DNA from: Hydractinia symbiolongicarpus
Lineage: Eukaryota; Cnidaria; Hydrozoa; Anthoathecata; Hydractiniidae
NCBI RefSeq assembly: GCF_029227915.1
Contig: NC_079879.1
Coordinates: forward strand, 23,700,501 to 23,764,500
Direction of reading: 5' to 3'
DNA: 64,000 bases
Shown: positions 51,701 to 60,947 of the stretch, piece after piece
Layout of the letters: the number at the start of each line of letters is the position of its first letter
How positions within the stretch are numbered: position 1 is the first letter of the stretch
Program-made: the position numbers and the translations under genes
Notes under the pieces: model-generated
The model's database searches: none
Seen by the model: the letters and a program-made list of their open reading frames with translations, nothing else
Told to the model about the DNA's origin: nothing

Positions 51701-52353
51701 ATGCATAGATATTTTAAGGTAAATTGATTAACATAATTTTTTTCCTAAAATGACACTCGTTTCCTCGCCCCAGGCCTCTTAAATTTTCCAATGAACAAAT
51801 AACTTGGTATCTGCAACTTAAAAAAAAATTAAAAATATTTCTTAATCAACACACAAATTTGTAAAGGCAAAGGTTCATTGAGTTCAAAGTAAATTTTGTC
51901 AAATTATATCCTTATTGGATCAAATTTTGCCAATGCCTTTTTCAATTTAAACAATTTCTTAACGTTCTTTGATTTTCCAGTGGGCATATTGACCTGTGAC
52001 TGTACAAAAAATGGATATAGCATCATTAAATACAAGAGAGGTCATGGTGAAATAACAAATACCTTTGTGACAGTTCGATGCTCCCTATCACTAAACTCTT
52101 CATCTTCTTTTACTTTATTTTTCACCCGAAATTTGCAACCACGATCAAACCCTACTCTCCTGATAAAGATAAGGTAAACTAACCCCAATACTGAAACTGG
52201 AATAACTATTCGACGTTGTAGCAAGTTAGTTGAACTAAATGTCGATATGCTGTTTCTATTAATTTTCAGAACATCCAAACTGAAACTTTTTATAAATTTG
52301 TCCATATTTATGAGTCTAAAATGCATAAAGATTAAAAAAAGAAGTTTTACCAT
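36721..52353 (-). CDS. FAAH-like amidase of the plant-type clade, with an N-terminal membrane segment
   Basis: Twenty exons join in frame on the minus strand (1971 nt, 656 aa from the first Met; 640 aa from the Met at 52305). In transcript order: 52353-52063, 50376-50317, 50231-50197, 50090-49953, 43383-43327, 43117-42997, 42561-42469, 41901-41732, 41187-41102, 40690-40607, 40426-40364, 40013-39972, 39468-39433, 38974-38886, 38623-38587, 38165-38101, 37937-37851, 37622-37484, 37194-37110, 36913-36721. The Ser-Ser-Lys triad of amidase-signature hydrolases is present: K260 (GVKDE), S340 (GGSSGG), S364 (GTDGGGSIR), with S340-S364 spaced as S217-S241 in rat FAAH. A hydrophobic stretch near residues 50-65 may anchor it. 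The overall pattern, from IPESPMYYP to [10 protein letters not shown], resembles plant FAAH more than vertebrate FAAH1. The probable reaction is hydrolysis of N-acylethanolamines or other fatty amides. The substrate is inferred, and exons 11-15 are the least certain. Confidence 0.85.
38709..38909 (-). repeat. Minisatellite spanning the end of amidase exon 14 and its splice donor
   Basis: On the minus strand five units start GGTRTCG, of 48, 36, 36, 48 and at least 33 bp (38909-38862, 38861-38826, 38825-38790, 38789-38742, 38741-38709). The first unit is the last 24 coding bases of exon 14 plus the GTAAGTAGG donor. All full unit lengths are multiples of three. The second unit would encode [12 protein letters not shown] in frame. 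Units three and four carry in-frame stops, and the last unit has a second GTAAGTAAG donor. Confidence 0.8.
40239..40304 (+). repeat. tRNA-like sequence, probably a tRNA-derived SINE fragment
   Basis: A perfect A-box, TAGTTTAGTTGG (40239-40250, consensus TRGYNNARNNGG), is followed after 42 bp by a B-box-like ATAGTTTAAACC (40293-40304, against GGTTCRANNCC). I cannot fold a full cloverleaf or acceptor stem from the flanks. This points to an RNA polymerase III-type SINE relic and not a working tRNA. It lies in an amidase intron, antisense to the gene. Confidence 0.35.
44721..44934 (+). repeat. 5' LTR of the Copia element
   Basis: 214 bp, starting TGTTAATCTTCC and ending GCGAGTTTAACA. It is identical to the 3' LTR except for three transitions seen by eye. 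It should carry the element's promoter, though no clear TATA box was assigned. Confidence 0.97.
44937..44948 (+). other. Primer binding site, initiator tRNA-Met 3' end
   Basis: TGGTAGCAGAGG begins two bases after the 5' LTR. It is the exact complement of the last 12 bases (including CCA) of a typical eukaryotic initiator methionine tRNA, the primer used by many Copia elements. Confidence 0.9.
44976..45765 (+). pseudogene. Copia gag, broken by a frameshift
   Basis: The Gag region begins at the ATG at 44976, 42 bases beyond the LTR. It contains the Copia Gag (UBN2-like) segments [24 protein letters not shown] and [10 protein letters not shown]. The first frame ends at 45356, and the homologous sequence continues in another frame from about 45340 to 45765, so there is a frameshift near 45340. 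A zinc knuckle begins [11 protein letters not shown], but the final Cys is lost to another frame change and the frame then stops. Nucleocapsid function from this copy would be compromised. Confidence 0.9.
45821..47159 (+). pseudogene. Copia protease and integrase region, broken
   Basis: The protease core reads [13 protein letters not shown]. The active-site Asp-Ser/Thr-Gly is Asp-Cys-Gly here. The integrase zinc finger follows ([12 protein letters not shown], then [10 protein letters not shown], an HHCC pattern), then the catalytic core with ALDLVQ, DTFTRFS and LADNGGEF. An in-frame stop occurs at 46655-46657, a frameshift lies near 46790, and the frame closes again at 47157. Target-site choice and insertion by this copy are therefore unlikely. 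Confidence 0.9.
47269..49282 (+). pseudogene. Copia reverse transcriptase and RNase H region, broken
   Basis: After a low-complexity Glu/Thr/Val-rich linker (about 47269-47580), RVT_2-type reverse transcriptase runs from about 47568. It contains [22 protein letters not shown] and the catalytic [11 protein letters not shown]. RNase H follows with [38 protein letters not shown] and [15 protein letters not shown], ending at 49282. The reading frame changes near 47575 and near 48780-48800. The catalytic motifs are otherwise kept, so decay is recent or the breaks are sequence errors. Confidence 0.9.
49547..49570 (+). other. Polypurine tract before the 3' LTR
   Basis: GCAGAAAAGAAAATACAGGG followed by AGAT is purine-rich, with few interruptions, and abuts the 3' LTR start at 49571. 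This is where the plus-strand primer forms in LTR elements. Confidence 0.6.
49571..49784 (+). repeat. 3' LTR of the Copia element
   Basis: 214 bp. It differs from the 5' LTR at three places by eye: GGTGG/AGTGG, CTAATC/CCAATC and TAGGAG/TAAGAG. The AAATT target duplication follows directly. Confidence 0.97.
51170..51607 (+). mobile_element. Head-to-tail Helitron-like non-autonomous units
   Basis: Two clear units abut: 51358-51491 (134 bp) and 51492-51607 (116 bp). Each starts TCTATATTATAAT and ends with a CCCGTGGA...TCCACGGG hairpin, seven bases and CTAG, followed by T. The base before the first unit is A. TC at the 5' end, hairpin plus CTAG at the 3' end, and insertion between A and T are the Helitron hallmarks. 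A third, decayed unit (about 51170-51350) with similar TCTGTCTG and GGATTTTTCCAC parts precedes them. No coding capacity. It lies in the first intron of the amidase. Confidence 0.65.
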
Positions 52354-52830
52354 CCCAAATTATGCCTTCAAACATGCCAAATATACATTTCTATGTGAAT
52401 GGCTCGGTAAATTGTATTTTTCAAAATATGTCATACCAAAAACACATTAAAAATATAAAATTTGAGCAGAACTAAAAATGTTTTCTGCATAATTTAAAAA
52501 GAAAATTTTATTGATAACAGTCAGATAACAATTGTAATTTATTAACCAAAAATTATATACATGTACAGAAAACATAAAGCATTTAAGAAAACATCACCAT
52601 TTTCTATTTTCTTTCCAGTTATCAAAGGCTGAATAAGGAAAACCAAAAGATATAAGATTTGGTAAATTTCTAATGAGGTGAAATAAGTCTTAGGATAATT
52701 AGAGCAACTGGAGATCCATTATTATCTTAGTGTATTCCCATAAAACATAAAATCTAAACTAGGTGAAAGAAAAGGTGAATGGATTCATCCTTAAATTTAT
52801 TACCATACTCTCAAGACCTATTTTCTAAAT
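52354..52830. other. Gap between Misato and the amidase (both minus strand)
   Basis: A 477-bp spacer contains the Misato 3' end and the amidase promoter region. It is AT-rich, and no further feature is seen. Confidence 0.45.
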
Positions 52831-55800
52831 TTACGCAATACTTAGTTCATCAAAAGCTCGTTGACGGTCGTACTCCTGTGCAAAATGTATTATGTCTTCT
52901 ATCAGTTCTTTCATTAGGTCATTATCTAACCCAAACTCCTGTATAATGTGATGTTTATGTAAATTAATATTCTGCACTCGTTTTATGACATCACGCAGCA
53001 AATTATAAATACAACTTGATGTATATATGGAGGACAGAGACGTTACAGGAAGGTTGGTAGCTGCGTCATCTGGTGGTTCTACTATTAAAGGAAAAGGCGT
53101 GTCTGTATCCATTTCTTTGTTAATGTAGGTTGAATTAGACACTGTTCTTTCGCAAGGATAATACCTCTGATTAAAGAAATTTAAAACACTCATAGGATTC
53201 ACATTAAAAATGTTGGTATTTATTTCAAGAGCTTGTAAAATACTCGATTCTATTTTGTTGGGTATAACAAAATTTTCAGATATATTCTGAAGGACAACTG
53301 AATGACTTGTAGGAAAATTATTACAAATATTAACGGACGGGCTTAAGTTTGTCAGTAACGGACCATAAAATTGATTTACACCGTAAAGCTTTTCAAATAA
53401 TGTGGCTGTTTCGTGGCAAGGAAAATATGTTACACCAAATGAGCTGCCAGCTAATTTCCACTTATTTTGACTAATAAGATTGCACATATCAGCCAGTGTT
53501 AAGGTTCGGTTGTGTTTCCTCCATGGTAAGGTTGTAGAATCAATGGTAGCTGCGAGTATTGCACTTGTGTGGTACGGCAACTCCATCTGTTGAAAAACAA
53601 ATAACAAAATGAAGATTAAATTAAAAATTCTCACTCACTGACATTTGGGTTTAAGAGAAAATTCTTTTTTCTGGTAATACTTCAGAAATAAATGTTTTAA
53701 AAAGACAAAAAAATTACCATAAAATTGAAAGAAAAAATAATATCTGTTACAGATGCTGTGAAGCCATTCTGATGTATGTTTTAAAAAATATAGTCAATGA
53801 AACAATGTATCATCTTGTATGTATCAATGTATCATGAGAAAATAAACCTTCTGGAAATATTAAAAAAAGAACTTCTTTAAGGCTATCTTCACTAGTCATC
53901 CTTTTTATTCTTTAAACAGATTGAAGTGTGTAATTTATAACATCCAAACATCAGACTTCATTCATGAAGAACTCTATTAAATTTCACAAGTAGTATTTAT
54001 GACGAAACAATCGAATTGTATATCTATATTTATAAACTTTTTCCACAAATATGAAATATTAAATTGCTTCCAAAGATACAAAATTGTATAATTCTCCACA
54101 GAGCAAGTTAAGTCTCTTCACAAGATGAGTAAAATAGCACCTGCCTCATCGTTTGTACTCCAAGCTAATTTGGGGATGGTGTGGGATCAGAAAAAGAGAC
54201 ATTAAAATAAAAAGTTAACGACACACCTTGTAATTTATATTTGGAAGAATAACATTTGTAGGCTCTTGACAAAACAGATCCTTTTGCAAGCTCTGTAAAA
54301 CAAATAAGGAACAGTGCTCTCTGTATGACTGAATGGTTAGTGCAGCATTTAGGTCTTCATAAACACTTTCTTGCTTTGATATTGAATGAATCGGCCAGTT
54401 GATGTAAGCAAGTGAACACTTTTTAGTGTATTCCTCATAAACATTTTCAAGAAGGCTTGAAGATATTCCAGAAAAACCATTGTGCATGTCGGCAAAAATC
54501 TAAATAAATTAGAACAGAAACAAAATTTTAAAGAAAGATTAGGGCTTAAAATAAGAGCTGAAAAAATGAATCAGTAAGTTCTTGTTAAGTCCGTGGAACA
54601 AATGAATTTTACAAATTGTTTTTTTATCTAGTTGTGTCTCTACAAAAGAAAAATAGTGTCATCACAAAAATTCTGCAACACCTATAAGTCCTTATATTCT
54701 TACGCCATAAAAAACATAAAAACAAAAACTTATTTTATTGGCAACAAAACATTTAGAATAGCACAATGCAAATGGTGCATTTTATAACATTTTTTAAATG
54801 TCTATTTAAATCAAATGCTAAATCAGTCCCAACAGAGTTTATTTCTAGGACGATTTAATAAACCTGAAAATCCTTTATTTTAATAAATAATTAAAAGAAA
54901 AATTTTTATATATATTTTATTCTCTCAGTACATGAAATTGCAATCCAAATAATTTTTTTAAACTTCTTTTGCACAGAATGTTTGACAATATTTTGCTTTT
55001 ACATAATGTCATGAATTATTTAAGCCTTACTGTAAAAATTAGAATATATACATTACATTATAGTAAGTATAGAAAACTAGAGAAAACTCAGAATACACTT
55101 GGTTTCTGAAAAAAAAAACGGTTCTAAAAAAAGAGTTGTAAGTCCTTTTTTCACTTTTTTTAAAAAGTTGAATGCTTGACAAATCATAAATTAATCTTAC
55201 AAGTAGATATTTCTGTGAGGAGAAAATTTGGCACTAGAGAGGATTAAGAATATACACTTGATTTGTGAAATAAACAGAAAATTAGTTACACTTTTTACAA
55301 GTTTTAAATTTTAACAAAAAAATTATATCATCTTCCATCGCTTACTACATTAGATTTACATTAAATTAAACAAATTTCCTTTAGCCAAAAATAACCAACA
55401 CCATAAATCTCATTTCAATGAATCACCACGATTTTCTCCTCTCAAGATAATCTTCATAAATTCAACAAAAGGAACTGAAACACTCAATTCAAATAAAAAT
55501 GAAAAAGGGGAAGTATTTTATCACCATTCTTTAACTCTTACCTGAAATCCTTCTAACGAGTTACATTCTTCAGCCCAAAAGTGAATTTTATCGTCGACAT
55601 CATACCACATTTTCTTGTATTCCTCCTGACCAAGCCCAAAATACATAAATTCTTTACCATCATCAAAGTTCTGTGTCAGTAACTGTAACGAGTTCTCATG
55701 TAATCTGTTTGTCATAAAATCACTCCAAGTGGAAACTTTATTGTCTAAGTTATACACCTTTTCATTTCTCTGATCACCAAATACTTGCGTCATGAATTCA

Positions 55801-56102
55801 TTTCTTTCAAATAAGGGTTGCGCATACACATTGTGATCCTCAGCATCAATATTTTGATTATCATCATTAAATGAGCCATCTTCTCTCAAAGTTTTTAAAC
55901 TTGACTTTAAGTCAAAAGATATCAATCGTGGCACACAACTGGTTGTTGTTATGCTTTCTCGAAACAGTTTAGACACGTCGTATTCCTTGTTTTCTTGGTT
56001 TGTCGTCGATTGATTCTTTTGTGCATTCCAGTAATGTGTACCCACAAAATTTGAGTAAGTTCCAACTTGAAATGTTATTATTTCCTGAGAGGACATTATC
56101 AA
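52831..56102 (-). CDS. MSTO1: Misato homolog (mitochondrial distribution and morphology; tubulin-like)
   Basis: Three exons join in frame: 56102-55542, 54499-54227, 53586-52831 (1590 nt, 529 aa; human about 570). The N-terminus reads QEIITFQVGTYSNFVGTHYW, the family signature, then PRLISFDLKSSLKTLREDG, WSDFMTNRLHENS and FWAEECNSLEGFQ. Exon 2 opens IFADMHNGFSGISS, the tubulin/FtsZ-related region, and exon 3 continues through LPYHTSAI and ITxxCHE-like positions to the conserved C-terminus. Misato/DML1 proteins act in mitochondrial inheritance, fusion and spindle assembly. They are soluble and associate with the outer mitochondrial membrane. The start could also be the second Met, at 56096, which gives MSSQEI and fits homologues slightly better. 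The gene follows KTI12 in the same direction. Confidence 0.94.
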
Positions 56103-56874
56103 AAATATACCCTATTTTAGTTTCAAGATTTTTACCTAGAATAAAGTAAACTTAAGGTCCAATTTTATTCATTGGACAAAAATAATAGTTTACACCTTGT
56201 ACAAAATAGATTGTTGTTAGTCATATTTTATTATCATTATTATCCTGTTAGTATTTTTAAGTAACATAAAAAAACACTTTTATTTAATTTGAATTATCAA
56301 CTAATAAAGTTTTGTTAAATACAAAAGGTAATTATCTACTTTGATTGAAGAAAAAGTATTCCCTAACCCCTTCCTCAAGAAACAAAACAAATTAAAATAC
56401 CTTTGTAAAAGCTGCTGAATTTTACTTGCAGTCATTCCAGACATAGGTTTCGTGTAATTTTTTCTTTTTTTTTTTGTTTTAAATTCAGAATCAAAAAAAA
56501 AAAATGGTACAAAATTTTTAATGAGTCTCATATTCAAAATAATGCAAATCTTAATCCTAATTTTAACATCAAAATAAATTCCCGACCTAGAAGGCGAATT
56601 TATGGAAAAAGATAGTTTAAGAGGGAGGGAGTGATAACAAGGTTTTACTTATTTGAAGTACATTCAGTTCAGCAAGTGTTTTTATATTTCATGCAAAAAA
56701 AACTTCAGTCCCCTGATGCGGATCTGCAGAATTAAAATTTTATAAATTTTTCACCATAAATATTATTCCCTACGAAATGTAAGTCTTTCCATCTACAAAA
56801 TGATAATTTATTTGAAATATTTTCACCTAAAATACATTATTGTAATTTATAAAATAAATAAAATAAGTTATTTC
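56103..56874. other. Gap between KTI12 and Misato
   Basis: A 772-bp spacer between two minus-strand genes. A minus-strand ORF at 56301-56537 looks like noise. No other feature was found. Confidence 0.45.
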
Positions 56875-58517
56875 CTAGTGCACACTATTATTCAAAAATT
56901 GAACAAACATATTCCTAAGCTTTGTAATGTCTTCCACTGGATGCATCTTTGCATATGTTATGAACTGTCTCTTAACTCTTCGAAGTTCAGCCATATTGTA
57001 TGTTTTTAGTAGTGTCAACTTTTCAGTTGTATTTGAAATTGGGATACTGTCCCCAACGAAAGCAGATTTTTGTAGCTCCAGTACTTCTATTATAATACTT
57101 TGAGTTTCTCTATCTAAGTCATGCATAAAATTACCTTTACTAACAGGGGTGGCAATGGTGGATTGATTGGGTGGAGGGGCAGTACGTTTGTAAAGCGAAT
57201 CATACAATGCTTCGAAGTCAACATCAGTTTCCAATGATTTTGTAAACAATGGTGAATCCCATCTTCTTTGACTATCTGGTTCCTCAAAACGCATAACAAG
57301 TGCATCAAATATCTCTTTTGTGTACTTTTCATTTTCAGGTCGTAACTCATTCCATTTAAAACAGGTTTCTTTTGGTATACCACAGTACACAACACAGTGC
57401 AGTGTTTTCTCAGCTTTTACAACACAATGAAGTTCATAACGAAAACTTTTAATATAGTTTAACCCATCCAATATTACTACACTGTCACGAGATATGTACC
57501 GTTCAACGTCTCCACGCAAAGCAGAACGTACTATTTTCTCTTCTACAGAACCTTAAAATGATAAAAATACACACATTTGAAAATACATTTCAGTTTCAAT
57601 AAATAGTGGGTTTTTGATACACTGAATTAGTAACCCCTGTCACATTAAATACACTAGACACTCTTTTAATCACATGTGTAATACAGATGCTTGATTTAGA
57701 TGCCCTAAATTTACATAAACATAAAGGGTGTTAGTTGTTGAACAGCCATTTCTAAATTGATTTTTTTTCTTATTTTTCAATTCATTAAAACTCCTTACTC
57801 CAAAATATGGGACTTAAAACCCATTTCATATATAAAGGAATACAATTTCATGACCCCAAACCACTTTCATGTAATTCTCATTTTGGAATTCTCCTATCTT
57901 AAATTTCTGTATTACACCCTATCATTTGCAACAAAAACAAACAATTAGTCATATACTTTAGAAATATCAAGAACAACAGAATGTGCACAGGTTGACAAGA
58001 ACTTTTTTTCTTCTTTTAAAGGAAACTGGAGGTTTAAAATCGAACATTACATTTACTTTTAACGAAAAAAATGTCTAACATGTTGCAAATTGAGCAATTA
58101 TTGTGTATGGCCTGTCAGATAGTGTGTTTAGGAAAAAGATGGTCATTTGTTAAAAAGTGAATTATCAAATAATTTGGAGAGGGATATAATATTTATTTTT
58201 AGTCAAAGGGAGAGGAGGCTGATATGGAAAAAAGCTGAATTTTTTAAGTAGGGAGTGGTCAGTCACAAGGACATATCGAAGTAATCTGGTGCGAATTGAA
58301 ATCATTGAGAGGATACGGTTAACGAAAACGGTACGCAACCCAAAGAGTTATTAAATACCATACTTGCAAAAACTTTATTCTTTGTAGCTTCCACTATTTT
58401 ATTTTCACTGACAATCTTTACTGTTTTTTGTTTTTCTGTCTCAATGAAATGTTTTATCTTGTTACTAATTTCTGTTTTACCAGAGGAAGGATAACCACAC
58501 ACAACAATCAGCGGCAT
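56875..58517 (-). CDS. KTI12: KTI12, Elongator-associated P-loop protein
   Basis: Two exons join in frame: 58517-58364 and 57551-56875 (831 nt, 276 aa; the family is usually 280-350). Residues 8-15 (GYPSSGKT) form the P-loop. The exon junction restores VFASSVEEKIVRSALRGDVE, followed by DSVVILDGLNYIKSFRYELHC, the Walker B-like signature of the KTI12/PSTK family. ETCFKWNE, MRFEEPDSQRRWDSPLF and the C-terminal RRVKRQFI segment follow, as in other KTI12 proteins. KTI12 binds tRNA and ATP and works with Elongator in making the mcm5 modification of wobble uridines. The single intron holds nothing notable. The next upstream gene is 4.7 kb away. Confidence 0.95.
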
Positions 58518-59042
58518 TTTGTATTTTCTTAAAAAATGAAAAAAAAAATGAATATGATATTATTATATATAATACACCCAAATCAATTTAAACATTACAA
58601 ATATGTGATGCTCTCTAGGAAAATCGATCACTTTGTTATTCGTATTTCTAAAATACGGAAACATATACGTTATTTTTTAAAATACAAAATATATAAATAT
58701 AATATATCAATTGCGTTGTTGGGGCATAAGCAATTTAAAAAAGACCAAAATGTTAAACAAACAGATAGATATAAAGACAACGATTTGTTTGTAAAAATAT
58801 ATCAGAATTATCTGCAAAGCTATAAAAATAGTTTGACACCAATATAAAATTCGTATTTCTGAAATATTAAAATTCGTATTATGAAAATACGAAATAAGGA
58901 ATTCTTTTGTTTTAAAAATATTGTTTCAAAATAGAAGTGGTCGATCAGATTTTCGTGTTAGGTATCTTGTAGTTGATATGCGTACAATGATCAATATAAG
59001 CTTTTTTTGTTCTCAAGATTTAATCTCAAAAATTAATTTTTC
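58518..59042. other. AT-rich intergenic DNA upstream of KTI12
   Basis: It contains the KTI12 promoter region. Short ATTCGTATTT/AAATACGAAT inverted motifs occur at about 58639 and 58849-58895. No gene is seen. Confidence 0.45.
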
Positions 59043-59044
59043 TA

Positions 59045-60945
59045 CAGTACTGTGAAAAGGTTTGTTAACATCGTGGTTTGTGTTTATTTCATGTTACGCA
59101 CGAACCACGATAGTCCACGATGCCTATTTGGACCTCACGATCATGTTTCGTGGACTACATGAACGAAAATTAAATATTATATCGTGGCTTCCACAATATA
59201 GATAACTTCTATTGCAAAACAACAAAGACCGTTAGTTTATCAATTAAATCAAGAACCGACGGCAAAAAAATAAAATAACACGTTTTAATTCGTTGTCATA
59301 AAGCTAGCTATATAATAGATTTTAATCGTTCGTGAATCAAAATGTGATGTAAAAAAACATTTCTATCGCTGCTTTTCGTTTATTAACTTTTAAAATGCGA
59401 TCTAAAAAAACATTTCTATCGCCGCTTTTCGTTTATAAACTTTTAAAATGCAATCTAAAAAACATTTCTACCGTCGCTTTTCGCTTATAAACTTTTAAAA
59501 TGTGATCTAAAAGAACATTTCTATCGCCTCTTCTATTTTAAACTTTTAAAATGCAATCTAAAAAAACATTTCTACCGTCGGTTTTCGCTTATAAATTTTT
59601 AAAATGCGATCTAAAAAAAACATTTCTATCGTCGCTTTTTGCTTACAAACTTTTAAAATGCGATCTAAAAAAAACATTTCTATCATCGCTTTTCGTTTAT
59701 AAACTTTTAAAAAAGGCGATCTAAAAGAGCATTTCTATCGCCGCTATTCATTTTTAAACTTTTAAAATGCGATCTAAAAAACATTTCTATTGTCACTTTT
59801 CGCTTATAAACTTTTAAAATGCCATCTAAAAGAGCATTTCTATTGCCGTTTTTCTATTTTAAACTTTTAAAATGCGATCTAGAAAAACATTTCTATCGCC
59901 GTTTTTCGTTTATAAACTTTAAAATGCCATCTAAAAGAGCATTTCTATCGGCGTTTTTCTATTTTAAACTTTTAAAATGCGATCTAAAAAAAACATTTCT
60001 ATCGCCGCTTTTCGTTTATAAACTTTTAAAATGCAATCTAAAAAACATTTCTACCGTCGCTTTTCGCTTATAAACTTTTAAAATGTGATCTAAAAGAACA
60101 TTTCTATCGCCTCTTCTATTTAAACTTTTAAAATGCAATCTAAAAAAACATTTCTACCGTCGGTTTTCGCTTATAAATTTTTAAAATGCGATCTAAAAAA
60201 AACATTTCTATCGTCGCTTTTTGCTTACAAACTTTTAAAATGCGATCTAAAAAAAACATTTCTATCATCGCTTTTCATTTATAAACTTTTAAAAAATGCG
60301 ATCTAAAAGAGCATTTCTATCGCCGCTATTCATTTTTAAACTTTTAAAATGCGATCTAAAAAACATTTCTATCGTCGCTATTCGTTTTTAAACTTTTAAA
60401 ATGGGATCTAAAAAAACATTTCCATAGTTGCTTTTCATTTTTAAACTTTTAAAATGCGATCTTAAAAAACATTTCTATCACCGCTTTTCGTTTAAAAACT
60501 TTTAAAATGCGATCTTAAAAAACATTTCTATCTCCGCTTATCGATTTTAAACTTTAAAAATGCAAGTTAAAAAAGCATTTCTATCGCCGCACACAAATTT
60601 AACTTTCCTAGACAAATGATATTTCGTAAAAATACAATCGCATCCATGACAAAAAAGTATACACCGAGCAAAAACTATGAATATGCTTTTTTAACGTGAT
60701 AAAACCTGAAACAAACAAATTAACTTTAATGAAAAACTTTTTTGAAAAGAAAAAAAATTAAATTATACTGGCTATAAAAATCGTGGAGCTCTCATGGGAC
60801 ACACGATCCTTTGTGGAGATAATAATATAAGCGTGGTGGCCACAATAGAATGTTTGTTATACGTAAAGACCACGATTTTATTGTGATTCGTGTGCACTAC
60901 GCTCGTTACACGAACACGATGTTAACAAACCTTTTCACAGTACTG
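59045..60945. mobile_element. TA-flanked TIR element filled with satellite DNA
   Basis: 31-bp perfect inverted repeats end the element. The left one (59045-59075) begins CAGTACTGTGAAAAGGTTTG, and the right one (60915-60945) is its exact reverse complement. TA flanks both ends (59043-59044, 60946-60947), as for Tc1/mariner-type insertion. Subterminal regions of about 250-300 bp on each side contain repeated CACGA/TCGTG words. The middle is the 53-bp satellite array. There is no transposase, so it is non-autonomous. Confidence 0.8.
59345..60600 (+). repeat. Satellite array, about 23 units of roughly 53 bp, with higher-order structure
   Basis: The unit contains AAACTTTTAAAATGCGATCT, then AAAAAACATTTCTATCGCCG and CTTTTCGTTTAT. 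About 23 copies were counted by eye. Variant order (TGCAAT, TGTGAT, TGCAAT, TGCGAT, TGCGAT, extra-A, TGCGAT) recurs at 59450-59760 and 60022-60345 with an offset of about 583 bp, showing an 11-unit duplication. The 84-codon ORF over part of it is a by-product. Spacers are not unique, so this is not a CRISPR. Confidence 0.9.
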
Positions 60946-60947
60946 TA

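Noticed and set aside
51896-52177. Plus-strand ORF overlapping amidase exon 1
   Set aside because: It is the opposite-strand shadow of the amidase first exon and its flank.
59819-60073. 84-codon ORF with repeated KRAFL...FKLLKCDL blocks
   Set aside because: It is the translation of the satellite units and has no start context or independent support.
59345-60600. Regularly repeated array considered as a CRISPR
   Set aside because: There are no unique spacers; the whole unit repeats, the genome is eukaryotic and TIRs enclose it, so it is a satellite.
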